Source of the DNA: Acidobacteria subdivision 2 bacterium RH1 MAG20
GTDB lineage: Bacteria; Acidobacteriota; Terriglobia; Terriglobales; Acidobacteriaceae
DNA length: 58,735 nucleotides
Reading direction: 5' to 3'
NCBI GenBank assembly: GCA_002197545.1
Contig: NFUO01000010.1
Location: 1 to 58,735 of the forward strand
Shown: positions 45,085 to 52,935 of the stretch, piece by piece
Position numbering within the stretch: position 1 is the stretch's first letter
How the letters are laid out: the number at the start of each line of letters is the position of its first letter
Notes under the pieces: generated by a model
Told to the model about the DNA's origin: nothing
What the model saw: the letters and a program-made list of their open reading frames with translations, nothing else
Database searches by the model: none
Position numbers and translations under genes: made by a program

Positions 45085-45234
45085 TCAGGCTGCGCGTTTT
45101 CCCGTTACGAAGTGCATAACCAACGAGATGATTGCGAAGATAAGAAGCAGGTGAATCAAGAATCCGGTTACGTGCAACACCGTAAAGGAGCCGAGCCAAA
45201 CCAGGACCAATACGACCGCCAGAATGAGAAACAT
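45085..45234 (-). CDS. lmo0937-type small membrane protein (49 residues)
   Basis: Short frame from the ATG at 45232-45234 to TGA at 45085-45087. The product starts MFLILAVVLVLVWLGSF and continues HVTGFLIHLLLIFAIISLV, ending in a basic tail GKRAA: two membrane helices joined by a Gly turn. This is the pattern of the lmo0937 family of tiny membrane proteins, which often carry the tail motif with Lys/Arg. The family is widespread with no known function. A weak AAGAAAGTAGG precedes the start. Confidence 0.75.
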   Translation of the reverse strand: MFLILAVVLVLVWLGSFTVLHVTGFLIHLLLIFAIISLVMHFVTGKRAA

Positions 45235-45349
45235 TTGGAACCTACTTTCTTAGTGGAAGTCGTCGTGGCTGGCGCGAGAGTTACAAATCATAAGAGATGC
45301 GATCATCTGTATTCGTTGTATCTACAAAGAAATAAAGACGAGAATAAGA

Positions 45350-45391
45350 AAAGATAAAGGCGGCCAGAGATCTCTGGCCGCCTTTATCTTT
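45350..45391. terminator. 42-bp perfect palindrome, bidirectional terminator
   Basis: AAAGATAAAGGCGGCCAGAG is mirrored exactly by its reverse complement with no unpaired centre, giving a 21-bp perfect stem flanked by A and T runs. It lies 27 bp after the sulfur-carrier stop (- strand), so it most likely ends the thrC-carrier transcript; it can work in both directions. Confidence 0.85.
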
Positions 45392-45418
45392 CATAGCTAT
45401 TTCTTCGGATCGACCGAG

Positions 45419-45700
45419 CTAAACAATGCCTCCAGCGATGGAGGGGATAAGCATTACCTCGTCACCTTCCTTGAAGGCGTACGCTTCGCCACCGAGAAAG
45501 CGAATGTCTTCGTCATTGACATAGATGTTGATGAAGCGGCGTAACTTGCCATCTTCGCCTTTGATCTGCGTGCCGAGAGCAGGAAACGTCTGGTCAATAT
45601 CTGCGATAAGGCCGGGCAGATTCGGCGCGGCAGAGTCGAATTGCTTGCGGCCATCGGTATGGCGGGTGAAAGCGGCGGGAAGAGTTACCTTAATTGCCAT
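45419..45700 (-). CDS. CysO/MoaD-like ubiquitin-fold sulfur carrier with masked diglycine
   Basis: 93 residues from the ATG at 45698-45700. Beta-grasp fold; KLRRFINIYVNDEDIRFLGG and FKEGDEVMLIPSIAGG are very like mycobacterial CysO, which carries sulfur as a C-terminal thiocarboxylate for cysteine synthesis. Here the chain does not stop at Gly-Gly but ends GGIV. In Pseudomonas QbsE two extra C-terminal residues are removed by a JAMM protease before activation, so similar trimming is expected. The gene overlaps the thrC stop by 11 bases. A longer in-frame extension upstream overlaps thrC and is rejected. Confidence 0.88.
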   Translation of the reverse strand: MAIKVTLPAAFTRHTDGRKQFDSAAPNLPGLIADIDQTFPALGTQIKGEDGKLRRFINIYVNDEDIRFLGGEAYAFKEGDEVMLIPSIAGGIV

Positions 45701-46979
45701 GAGAGCCTCCTGCGGCAGCCAACTCGGGTTCGGCAGCACCGTCCAACTCACGGAGATAGGCATCGAAGTCAGCCAGGCGTGGGCGAACGGCACGCTCTTC
45801 CCGGTAGTGTCCGGCCAGCGCGTCAGTTGTTTTGAGACCATTGCCGGTGATGCAGGCAACGGTGAGTTCGTCGGGAGAGATACGTCCGTGAGCATACAGA
45901 CGAGCGGTGACAGCCGTGGTGACGCCGCCTGCAGTCTCCGTGAAGATGCCTTCCGTCTCGGCGAGCTCTTGCATGCCGGAAACAAGTTCTACATCGGAGA
46001 CGTCCTCGGCCCATCCACCAGTGGCGCGGATCATTTGAGATGCGGCAGGACCGTCCGCCGGATTGCCAATGGCAAGTGAGCGGGCGATCGTGTTCGGCCG
46101 TTGCGGTTCGATAAAGTCATTGCCCAGCTTGACCGCCTGAGAGATCGGCGAGCAGCCGGTGGCTTGTGCGCCAAAGAAGCGGACATGCTTCTCTTCAACA
46201 AGGCCGAGATAAATGAGCTCCTGAAAGGCTTTGCGGATCTTGCGAATCAGTGAGCCGCCTGCCATGGGAACAATAACGTTGTCTGGTAGCCGCCAGCCCA
46301 GCTTCTCGGCGATCTCGTAGCCTACAGTCTTGGAGCCTTCGGCGTAGTAGGGACGAAGATTGACATTGACGAAGCCCCAATTATATTCGTCGGCGATCTG
46401 GCTGCAGAGGCGGTTGACGTGGTCGTAGTTGCCGTCGATGCGAACAAGACGCGCTCCATAAACTTGTGTGTTGAGGATCTTGGCGGCTTCGAGTTCCGCG
46501 GGTACAAGAATGCAAGCCTTGATGCCGAGACGGGCTGACTGTGCAGCTACCGAGTTGGCGAGATTGCCGGTAGAAGAGCAGCCGACGGTATCGAAGCCGA
46601 AGCGTTGGGCGTTCGCCAGGGCGACGGAGACGACGCGGTCTTTGAAGCTGAGAGTTGGAAAGCAGACGGCGTCGTTCTTGATATAGAGGTTGGTCGCGCC
46701 GATGCGCTTGCCAAGATTGTTTGCCTTGATGAGAGGTGTAAAGCCCACCGGCAGATCGGGCTGGTAGCCCTCCGGGATGGGAAGCAGTGCGGCGTAGCGC
46801 CAGATCGTGGGCGGTCCTGCTGCAATGGCTTCGCGGGTGAAGACGCCGCGTGCGGCTTCCAGATCGTAGGCCACTTCGAGAGGGGCTAGGCAATCGGGGC
46901 ATGCAGACAGTGGCTGGTTGCCAAACCGCTTTCCGCACTCGTTGCATTTCAGCTCATACGCCGTACAGGAATAGTTCAT
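45690..46979 (-). CDS. thrC: Threonine synthase (PLP fold type II) with N-terminal zinc ribbon
   Basis: 429 residues. Zinc ribbon Cys12-x2-Cys15 and Cys27-x2-Cys30; PLP lysine 113 in TLSFKDRVV; phosphate loop GCSSTGNLANSVAAQSA; GFVNVNLRPYYAEGSKTVGYEI and TETAGGVTTAVTARL are threonine-synthase features. It would convert O-phosphohomoserine to threonine. The overlap with a CysO-like carrier raises the chance of a sulfur-related side role (CysO partners CysM, also fold type II), but sequence favours ThrC. Start ATG at 46977-46979. Confidence 0.9.
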   Translation of the reverse strand: MNYSCTAYELKCNECGKRFGNQPLSACPDCLAPLEVAYDLEAARGVFTREAIAAGPPTIWRYAALLPIPEGYQPDLPVGFTPLIKANNLGKRIGATNLYIKNDAVCFPTLSFKDRVVSVALANAQRFGFDTVGCSSTGNLANSVAAQSARLGIKACILVPAELEAAKILNTQVYGARLVRIDGNYDHVNRLCSQIADEYNWGFVNVNLRPYYAEGSKTVGYEIAEKLGWRLPDNVIVPMAGGSLIRKIRKAFQELIYLGLVEEKHVRFFGAQATGCSPISQAVKLGNDFIEPQRPNTIARSLAIGNPADGPAASQMIRATGGWAEDVSDVELVSGMQELAETEGIFTETAGGVTTAVTARLYAHGRISPDELTVACITGNGLKTTDALAGHYREERAVRPRLADFDAYLRELDGAAEPELAAAGGSHGN

Positions 46980-47364
46980 TACGCTCTCTCCGAATGGAGG
47001 AGAGTTTTGAGTTTGCGACGTACTCTCTTAGGGGGACGCCGCGAACGGCCAGGAAGGTGAAATGGGATGCAACCCTGAATTCCGGCTGCGTGCTCCTAAT
47101 CTCATGTTCCCTGTTTCCAGGAGAGAGTTGACACCGGTACGCCTTTGTTCTGTCCGGTTGTCGTGGTGTCACAGGGCTCGTCCCTCAACCACTCTGCATG
47201 AAATTCAAATTTGCCCGAAGGCAAACTGGAATAACTCATTTTTAGCACATCAACAATGCTGTTGCAAATACAACTGCTGACAAGCTGACAAATAGATGCG
47301 TTATATCCGAATATAGCTTCTTTTTTAGAGCTCGCGCGAACGCTGACTTCGCGGAAACGCGGCA
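46980..47364. other. Intergenic region upstream of thrC
   Basis: About 385 bp between the thrC start and the receiver gene, with moderate AT content near 47210-47300. A 87-codon frame on the - strand (47102-47365) overlaps the receiver stop and has no coding character. It must hold the thrC promoter; I see no clear riboswitch or terminator. Confidence 0.4.
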
Positions 47365-47739
47365 TTATTGCTTGCCAACAATGTCACGCACACCATCAAC
47401 AAAAGCTGCAGGATCGAACTCTGTACGAACAATCTCGCCGGGGCAATCGGTCTGGATGGCAACGCGCCAGTTGCAGACAAAAGCTATAAGCTGGCCGTGC
47501 TGAGCAGTCTTAATCTCGGAGCAAAGATGTTCCGCATCTTTTATGCCTAACTCACCCTCTACATCGATTAGGACAAGATCGTACTGTCGCGTCCAGAACA
47601 TAGATAGGCCCTCTGCAGGGCTGAGGGTCGAGTCGACGTCAAAGCCTGAGATGCGAAGAATCTGGTCCCGGAGAGGCCGCAACATCTCGCGGCAGCAGAC
47701 GTGCAGAATAGCGGGCTTATTTTCTGTGAATGGTTCCAT
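47365..47739 (-). CDS. Degenerate receiver-domain protein
   Basis: 124 residues, single receiver-like domain. The phospho-acceptor Asp59 (YDLVLIDVEGE) is kept, and the helix SPAEGLSMFW before it is typical. At the place of the acidic Mg-binding pair (usually Asp-Asp after the first strand) the chain reads ILHVCCREMLR, with two cysteines. It may therefore not be phosphorylated in the normal way. It lies divergently from the phosphatase gene of the partner-switching set, 233 bp apart, and may feed into it. No histidine kinase is adjacent. Confidence 0.7.
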   Translation of the reverse strand: MEPFTENKPAILHVCCREMLRPLRDQILRISGFDVDSTLSPAEGLSMFWTRQYDLVLIDVEGELGIKDAEHLCSEIKTAQHGQLIAFVCNWRVAIQTDCPGEIVRTEFDPAAFVDGVRDIVGKQ

Positions 47740-47972
47740 CTTTGTTAAGACTCGCTAAATCAGTTTTATGGAATCCATCACTGTGTATATTGTAACGTCG
47801 CTCTTCTTTCCATAGAAAGATAGACCTTCCACTGACTTACGTGCCCTAAACGGAGGTGCATAGCCCAACCATTTCAAAAGCGAAGGGCTTAGGATGGAAA
47901 TCCTCCTCAAAATACCCCTTTCGCAATATACTTCTCCCAACAACGGGCCACGCAAATTGAGGAATCGCCTCG

Positions 47973-49142
47973 ATGGAACTCAGTGAAACCCTCTTCGCCC
48001 AGCAGCAAGTCATTCGCCTGCAGGCATTGCTGGAAGCAAGCCGCCAGATACACTCGACAATCGAGTTGGATGAAGTCCTTCGCATCGTGCTCCAGATTGT
48101 CGTTCGCGAGCTTGAGCTGACTGGCGCATTCTTTAGCGCATTCGAGCATTCCTACGGTGACGTCCCGGTCGATCTAAGAAGCTTTCTAGATTCCAGTTCC
48201 GCATCTACAGCATCTGAACTAGCTGGCACTTCATTCCTCCGCTTCTCTCTTTGCGATAAGAGCGGAAACTCCTTTACAGACCTCGTCGCCATTCTGCCTC
48301 CCGGTCGCCAGTTGGAGATGGACGAGACCGATTTTCTGGAAGCCCTCTCCATGCAAGCCGCGGTCGCCATAGAGAACGCCAGGTTCCACGAGCGCACAGT
48401 GCAGTGGCAGCGGCTTGAGAGCGACCTTGCCTCTGCGCGTCTCGTTCAACAGAGTCTCCTTCCGCAGCAGATGCCCGAGATCCCGCGCTATGCGCTCGCC
48501 GCCAGGTCGGTTACCTGTTATGAGGTTGGCGGAGATTATCTCGATATCGTTTCCATGCCAACCGGCGACATCGTGATCGTCATAGGAGATGTCGCCGGCA
48601 AGGGCCTCACCTCCGCCCTGGTAGGCATGTCTTTTCGCTCGGCCTTCCGGGCGATGATTCATTCCGGTCTCCCTCTGGTGGATATCGCCACGCAAATGAA
48701 CCTGCTCCATTACAGCGAAGGCGCCGAATCTCGCCGCCGCTACGTCACTGCTTTTCTGCTCCGGCTCAACCCAGCCACTAACACAATCGAGGTGGTAAAC
48801 GCGGGGCATAACCCTGCGTTTTTAGTTGCCGGCGACGGCGCTCAGCATAAGATTGCGGCCTCCGGAACGCCGATAGGTATGCTCCCCTTCTCCAGCTATC
48901 TTGCCGAAAAATATGTGCTTGGAACCATGGCGCGGCTGCTAGTCTACACAGACGGAATGACCGAGGTATTTCGCGGCGAAGAAGAGTTTGGCGAGTCTCG
49001 ACTTCTCCAGGCATTTTGCGACTGCAAAGAGCCTACGCCCGAGGCCACTTTGACTTCCTTATGGAACACCTTGGAGACCTTCTCGGATGGACAAGCGCAG
49101 TGCGACGACATGACTGCGCTCGTAATGTTCAGAACTTCCTAG
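47973..49142 (+). CDS. GAF-SpoIIE (RsbU-like) serine phosphatase
   Basis: 389 residues. N-terminal GAF-like domain (about 15-145; LQALLEASRQIHSTIELDEV, SMQAAVAIENARFHERT), a short linker helix with LESDLASARLVQQSLLPQQM, and a PP2C/SpoIIE domain: CYEVGGDYLDIV, VIGDVAGKGLTSAL, VVNAGHNPAFLV, VYTDGMTEVF and CDDMTALV with the metal Asp residues. It should dephosphorylate the STAS antagonist encoded downstream. The gene leads a three-gene set (gaps of 15 and 16 bp). Confidence 0.92.
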   Translation: MELSETLFAQQQVIRLQALLEASRQIHSTIELDEVLRIVLQIVVRELELTGAFFSAFEHSYGDVPVDLRSFLDSSSASTASELAGTSFLRFSLCDKSGNSFTDLVAILPPGRQLEMDETDFLEALSMQAAVAIENARFHERTVQWQRLESDLASARLVQQSLLPQQMPEIPRYALAARSVTCYEVGGDYLDIVSMPTGDIVIVIGDVAGKGLTSALVGMSFRSAFRAMIHSGLPLVDIATQMNLLHYSEGAESRRRYVTAFLLRLNPATNTIEVVNAGHNPAFLVAGDGAQHKIAASGTPIGMLPFSSYLAEKYVLGTMARLLVYTDGMTEVFRGEEEFGESRLLQAFCDCKEPTPEATLTSLWNTLETFSDGQAQCDDMTALVMFRTS

Positions 49143-49157
49143 TGGAGAGTGCCATTG

Positions 49158-49598
49158 ATGGACAAGAATTCGAGCATCATCGAACTTCATATTCCGTCCT
49201 GTCTCGGCTACGAAAAGATAGCCATGAACACGGCTGCGAGCACTGCCAGGCTGATGGGATTTTCGGATGAACGCATCGAAGACCTGAAAACCGCCGTAGC
49301 CGAAGCTTGCATCAACGCGATGGAGCATGGCAACAAGTTCGACGAGTCTCTCAGCGTTGGGCTCATTCTCTCCATGAGCGCTGACTCGCTTGAAGTCAAG
49401 GTGCTCGATACGGGCGCTGGCGCTCAGGGTCATACTGTTGCCCCAGACATTGACAGGAAGATGCACGAGGAAGAACAAGCACGCGGCATGGGCATGTTTC
49501 TTATTCAGTCGCTTGTCGATGAGGCCGAATGGGTCAGTTCACCTCGGACAGGCAGCTACGCACGAATGGTGATCCATCTTCATCACACCAACGACTAG
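49158..49598 (+). CDS. RsbW-like serine kinase / anti-sigma ATP-binding protein
   Basis: 146 residues from the ATG at 49158 (GGAGAG eight bases upstream; GTG at 49149 is possible). HATPase_c_2 fold: N-box VAEACINAMEHGNKFD, G1 VLDTGAGAQG and G2 ARGMGMFLIQSLVDE. Such kinases phosphorylate a STAS antagonist and bind a target, usually a sigma factor. No sigma gene is near, so the target is elsewhere. Confidence 0.9.
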   Translation: MDKNSSIIELHIPSCLGYEKIAMNTAASTARLMGFSDERIEDLKTAVAEACINAMEHGNKFDESLSVGLILSMSADSLEVKVLDTGAGAQGHTVAPDIDRKMHEEEQARGMGMFLIQSLVDEAEWVSSPRTGSYARMVIHLHHTND

Positions 49599-49614
49599 CC
49601 AAAGGAGATAGGCG

Positions 49615-49980
49615 ATGCAGGAAAAAGGCACACAGGTTAAATTGGAAGAAGTGCAGTGCGGTTCTGGCGCTCCCATTACCGTTCTCCGCTTTGCAGGCGA
49701 CATCACCAGCGCCTCGCAGGCCTCCGTGCTCGGCACCTATCAGGGTCTGCCGGAGGGCACAAAACGCATTCTTCTCGACTTTTCCAAAGTCGAATACCTC
49801 AACTCCAGCGGCATCGCTCTCGTCATCCAGATGATGATCGCCGCCAGCAAACATGCTCAAACCATCAAGACCTTTGGCCTCACGCCGCATTTTCAGAAGG
49901 TCTTCACCATGGTCGGCATCACAAAATACACCAGCCTTCACCCTGACGAGCAGACCGCCTGCGCCGCATTTACCGCCTGA
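49615..49980 (+). CDS. STAS-domain anti-anti-sigma factor (RsbV-like)
   Basis: 121 residues. FAGDITSASQASVLGTYQGL, then ILLDFSKVEYLNSSGIALVIQM with the phosphorylatable serine at 64 or 65. It is the switch protein between the kinase and the phosphatase. AAAGGAGATAGGCG precedes the ATG. It is convergent with the next phosphatase gene. Confidence 0.92.
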   Translation: MQEKGTQVKLEEVQCGSGAPITVLRFAGDITSASQASVLGTYQGLPEGTKRILLDFSKVEYLNSSGIALVIQMMIAASKHAQTIKTFGLTPHFQKVFTMVGITKYTSLHPDEQTACAAFTA

Positions 49981-50007
49981 CACAAACTCTTCTTTCGAGC
50001 GCGCGGA

Positions 50008-52080
50008 CTATGTGGCAGCCAGCGCTGGCTCGGTCCTTGAAACGATCTCCTGTTCAGCATTGCGCTCAATCCGCAAGACAAGAATGTCATCCTCCTGACC
50101 GAAGTTCTGGGCTGCCGTTGCCAGCGCCGCGGCGGTCATTGGTCGACGGAGCATTTCGTCGATACGTTCGAAGCCAAAAAGAGTGCCATGCTCATTCTGT
50201 GCTTCGGCAATACCATCCGACATCAGCATCAGCGTATCGCCCTCCGCCAGCTTGAAATATAAGACCGGAAACTCTGTCTCCGCAACGACGCCCAGTGGCA
50301 ACGCGCCTTCCATTCGCATCTCTCTCCCATTGAGATACGGCGGCAGGTGGCCCGCATTCACCAGCGTCACCATGCCAGTGGAGACGATCCGCAGTATGAG
50401 ACATGTGGCGCTGGCATGCTCGCGGTCGTAGAGCTCCTCATTCAGTCTGTTCAACACCATCAACGGATCGGGATCATGTTGCACTGCGGAGCGGATGGCA
50501 CCAACAAGTAACGCGACGAGCATTCCAGCCTGCAACCCTTTGCCGGTCACATCGCCCACCACGATCAGTACGCTGCCATCTCCATCGCCAGGAATGATCT
50601 GAAAGAAGTCGCCGCCAACCTCGCGCGCGGGACGATACTCGCTCTCGATGGTCAGTCCCGCTACTCGCGGCAGCTCCTCCGGAATCAATACCTGCTGCAC
50701 ATGCCGCGCCTGCTCGATCTCCAGCTTCCAATGTTCTCGCTTGCGCTGCGAGTGCAGAAAGCGCCGCAATAGCATCACGGTGACAAGCAGTAACGACAGC
50801 ATCATCGATACAGTGCCAAGCGATATCTGAAAGCCATAGATCGAGAAAGCTATTGGCACATGAACCAGGCTCAGCTCGTGTTGATACTGAGAAACCGCAG
50901 CCAACAGTACCGCCGGCAGCGCCATCCATCCTTCCATTTTGTGTCGTCGGATGCCTTGATACGTCACCCAGAACAGCAACACCGCAAGGCCCAGCTTAAT
51001 CATGAGCAAAAACGGCAGTAGATAACTCGCGCCGTGGACAGGAACCATCTGTCCATAGAGCGGAGGGCGCAACATTGCGGTCCCGACAGCCAGCAGCGCC
51101 ACCAGGCTCCACACCGTGCGACGCAGTTGAACCAAACGACCCAAGCGGAACCAGTATCCCCAGAAGAGCACCCATAGACCAATGCGGGCCGGAGTCAAAA
51201 GAACGTCCTCAAAAATAACTCCTGGTGTCTGACCGATCCACGCCGTGAAGTTGACCAGAAGAATGATAGCAACGCCAACGAAGGTTACCAGGGAGACGCA
51301 TGCCAGCCAGAGATAGGCTGCTTCATTGCGGTCCAGCCAGAAGAGGCTCAAGGCAACCGTCAGGGCCAAGAAGAGGATCAGTATTTCGAGAAATCCGCTA
51401 CCCACACCATGCGCGATGTCGTCCCAATCCAGGCGAATCTGGGTTGCGATAACGGAGGCATATCCCAACACAGGAGGCTCGTGCATCCCACCCGCATCCG
51501 GGCTATTGAAAGGTGTTGCGCTGTCCATCCACATGCGAATTGCAATCGTCACCAGGCCGCTGTGAACGCTGGCAGGCAGACGAAAAGCACGCGGAAGCGT
51601 GCTGTAAGCGGTCACCCCATGCGCGGTGAATCTGCCAAACGTTCCAATGCTCTGACCGTTCACATAGACCTGATAGGCATCATCGGCATTGTCCGGCATC
51701 TTGAGCGCGAGCGGATCGTGTGTTCCCTCAATATCGATCTTCAACCGGTACCATGCATACCCTGCGTAGCCCGGATATCCGCGAGTCGTCCACCCCGGAA
51801 TATATCCACTGCTGCCCAAAGTAGCATCCGCCGTGCCGGGCGGCGGCGTCATGTCCATCGTGCCCCAACCGGAGTCGTTGAAATCCGGTTGCGCCCAGGC
51901 CATGTCATCGCCAGTATGAAACTTCCACGGCCCATACAGTTCCACGGCAGCATCACCCAGCATGATTTGCATCGGTGAATCTGTCCGTGAAGCCGTCGGA
52001 GCAACAGAAGTCCTTTGCGCCGCGCTTGTAACGGCGCTCAGTGCCCACAATAATACGGCGCAGACCAAAAGACGACGCAT
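50008..52080 (-). CDS. Membrane SpoIIE-type phosphatase with jelly-roll sensor domain
   Basis: 690 residues from the ATG at 52078-52080. Signal peptide (LLVCAVLLWALSAVTSAAQ), a periplasmic galactose-binding-like beta domain (GPWKFHTGDDMAWAQPDFND, YAGYAWYRLKIDIEG, YQVYVNGQSIGTFG), then about seven membrane helices (about 225-440), a short coiled linker (RREHWKLEIEQARHVQQVLI type) and a PP2C domain (REVGGDFFQII, VVGDVTGKGLQAGM, LVNAGHLPPYL, LMSDGIAEA, EDDILVLRI). A longer frame to 52149 overlaps the upstream gene region. It can act on the same STAS protein as the GAF phosphatase, giving an external input. Follows the PEP-CTERM gene by 35 bp. Confidence 0.9.
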   Translation of the reverse strand: MRRLLVCAVLLWALSAVTSAAQRTSVAPTASRTDSPMQIMLGDAAVELYGPWKFHTGDDMAWAQPDFNDSGWGTMDMTPPPGTADATLGSSGYIPGWTTRGYPGYAGYAWYRLKIDIEGTHDPLALKMPDNADDAYQVYVNGQSIGTFGRFTAHGVTAYSTLPRAFRLPASVHSGLVTIAIRMWMDSATPFNSPDAGGMHEPPVLGYASVIATQIRLDWDDIAHGVGSGFLEILILFLALTVALSLFWLDRNEAAYLWLACVSLVTFVGVAIILLVNFTAWIGQTPGVIFEDVLLTPARIGLWVLFWGYWFRLGRLVQLRRTVWSLVALLAVGTAMLRPPLYGQMVPVHGASYLLPFLLMIKLGLAVLLFWVTYQGIRRHKMEGWMALPAVLLAAVSQYQHELSLVHVPIAFSIYGFQISLGTVSMMLSLLLVTVMLLRRFLHSQRKREHWKLEIEQARHVQQVLIPEELPRVAGLTIESEYRPAREVGGDFFQIIPGDGDGSVLIVVGDVTGKGLQAGMLVALLVGAIRSAVQHDPDPLMVLNRLNEELYDREHASATCLILRIVSTGMVTLVNAGHLPPYLNGREMRMEGALPLGVVAETEFPVLYFKLAEGDTLMLMSDGIAEAQNEHGTLFGFERIDEMLRRPMTAAALATAAQNFGQEDDILVLRIERNAEQEIVSRTEPALAAT

Positions 52081-52115
52081 AGGCAATTTTCCCGAAACGA
52101 TCGCCTGAAAAGCAG

Positions 52116-52694
52116 CTAGGAAAGCAGTAATGAGCGGACCGCGTGCCACCGCTTCATATTGACCAGCAACCCAAACAGGACGAACCCAGTGGATAGCAGC
52201 AGAATCGATGCAGGCTCCGGAGTTAGAACTGTGCCGGTGCCGGTGCCGAACGACTCTGGATCGACGCCATCTTCCGTAATGAAAAAGTAGTCGCCGTTAG
52301 ACACAACGCCATCTGAAAAACTAAGCACATACGTCGAACCAACCAGCGAGCAGTTCGCCGTGCTGAAGATGTTGTCGGAAGGGGCCGGAGAGCAATCCGC
52401 TAACTGGCTCGCCAACGCCGTATTGTCCGCAAAGGTAAGTTGGAGATTGTTCCAATCCTGCCCCGTCTCATTGTGTCCCGCAAAGCAACCTTCCCCGGTA
52501 TTCCCGTCCGGCAATTCACCTGCAACGCAGGCTGTGAATGAGATGGCAAAAGGGGTTGAGAAGATGGGGAAAGTCGGATAAGAGGATGGAGGTGGATCTA
52601 AAATATTCATGTGAAAGTCGACAGGATCGGCTTTGGCTAGACCTGTGAACCCGCAGATAACCGCGATTACAACCAGGCAGTGAAAAACTCTCAT
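52116..52694 (-). CDS. PEP-CTERM sorting-signal protein
   Basis: 192 residues from the ATG at 52692-52694, with AAGGAG seven bases upstream. Signal peptide (VFHCLVVIAVICGFTGLAKA), a small secreted domain with paired Cys (FTACVAGELP, GEGCFAGHN, ADCSPAP, ANCSLVG) and the C-terminal PEP-CTERM: TPEPASILLLSTGFVLFGLL followed by basic residues. Such proteins are processed by an exosortase; none is in the window. Probably co-transcribed with the downstream membrane phosphatase. Function of the body is unknown. Confidence 0.85.
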   Translation of the reverse strand: MRVFHCLVVIAVICGFTGLAKADPVDFHMNILDPPPSSYPTFPIFSTPFAISFTACVAGELPDGNTGEGCFAGHNETGQDWNNLQLTFADNTALASQLADCSPAPSDNIFSTANCSLVGSTYVLSFSDGVVSNGDYFFITEDGVDPESFGTGTGTVLTPEPASILLLSTGFVLFGLLVNMKRWHAVRSLLLS

Positions 52695-52935
52695 GGTGGA
52701 CTCCTTCATTTTATCTTTCTGGGGTCCCACGTGAAATTACAGAGAGGGAAAGAGAAAGGGGGCCGGCACGCGAGACAATTTCTATGAAACTCACTATAGG
52801 AGCACTCTCTACACGAGTCAATACAGTTTGTAAACAGTCAAAGCCCATGTAACGATCTTAGTTTCAAGCCGTCGCAAAATTGCGGCCCGAACTTCACTCC
52901 TCCCGCTCTGCTAGCATTAAAGTTTGGCCCATACC

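Noticed and set aside
47102..47365. 87-codon frame on the - strand between thrC and the receiver gene
   Set aside because: It overlaps the receiver stop, has mixed low-complexity content and no family resemblance, and it occupies the expected thrC promoter region.
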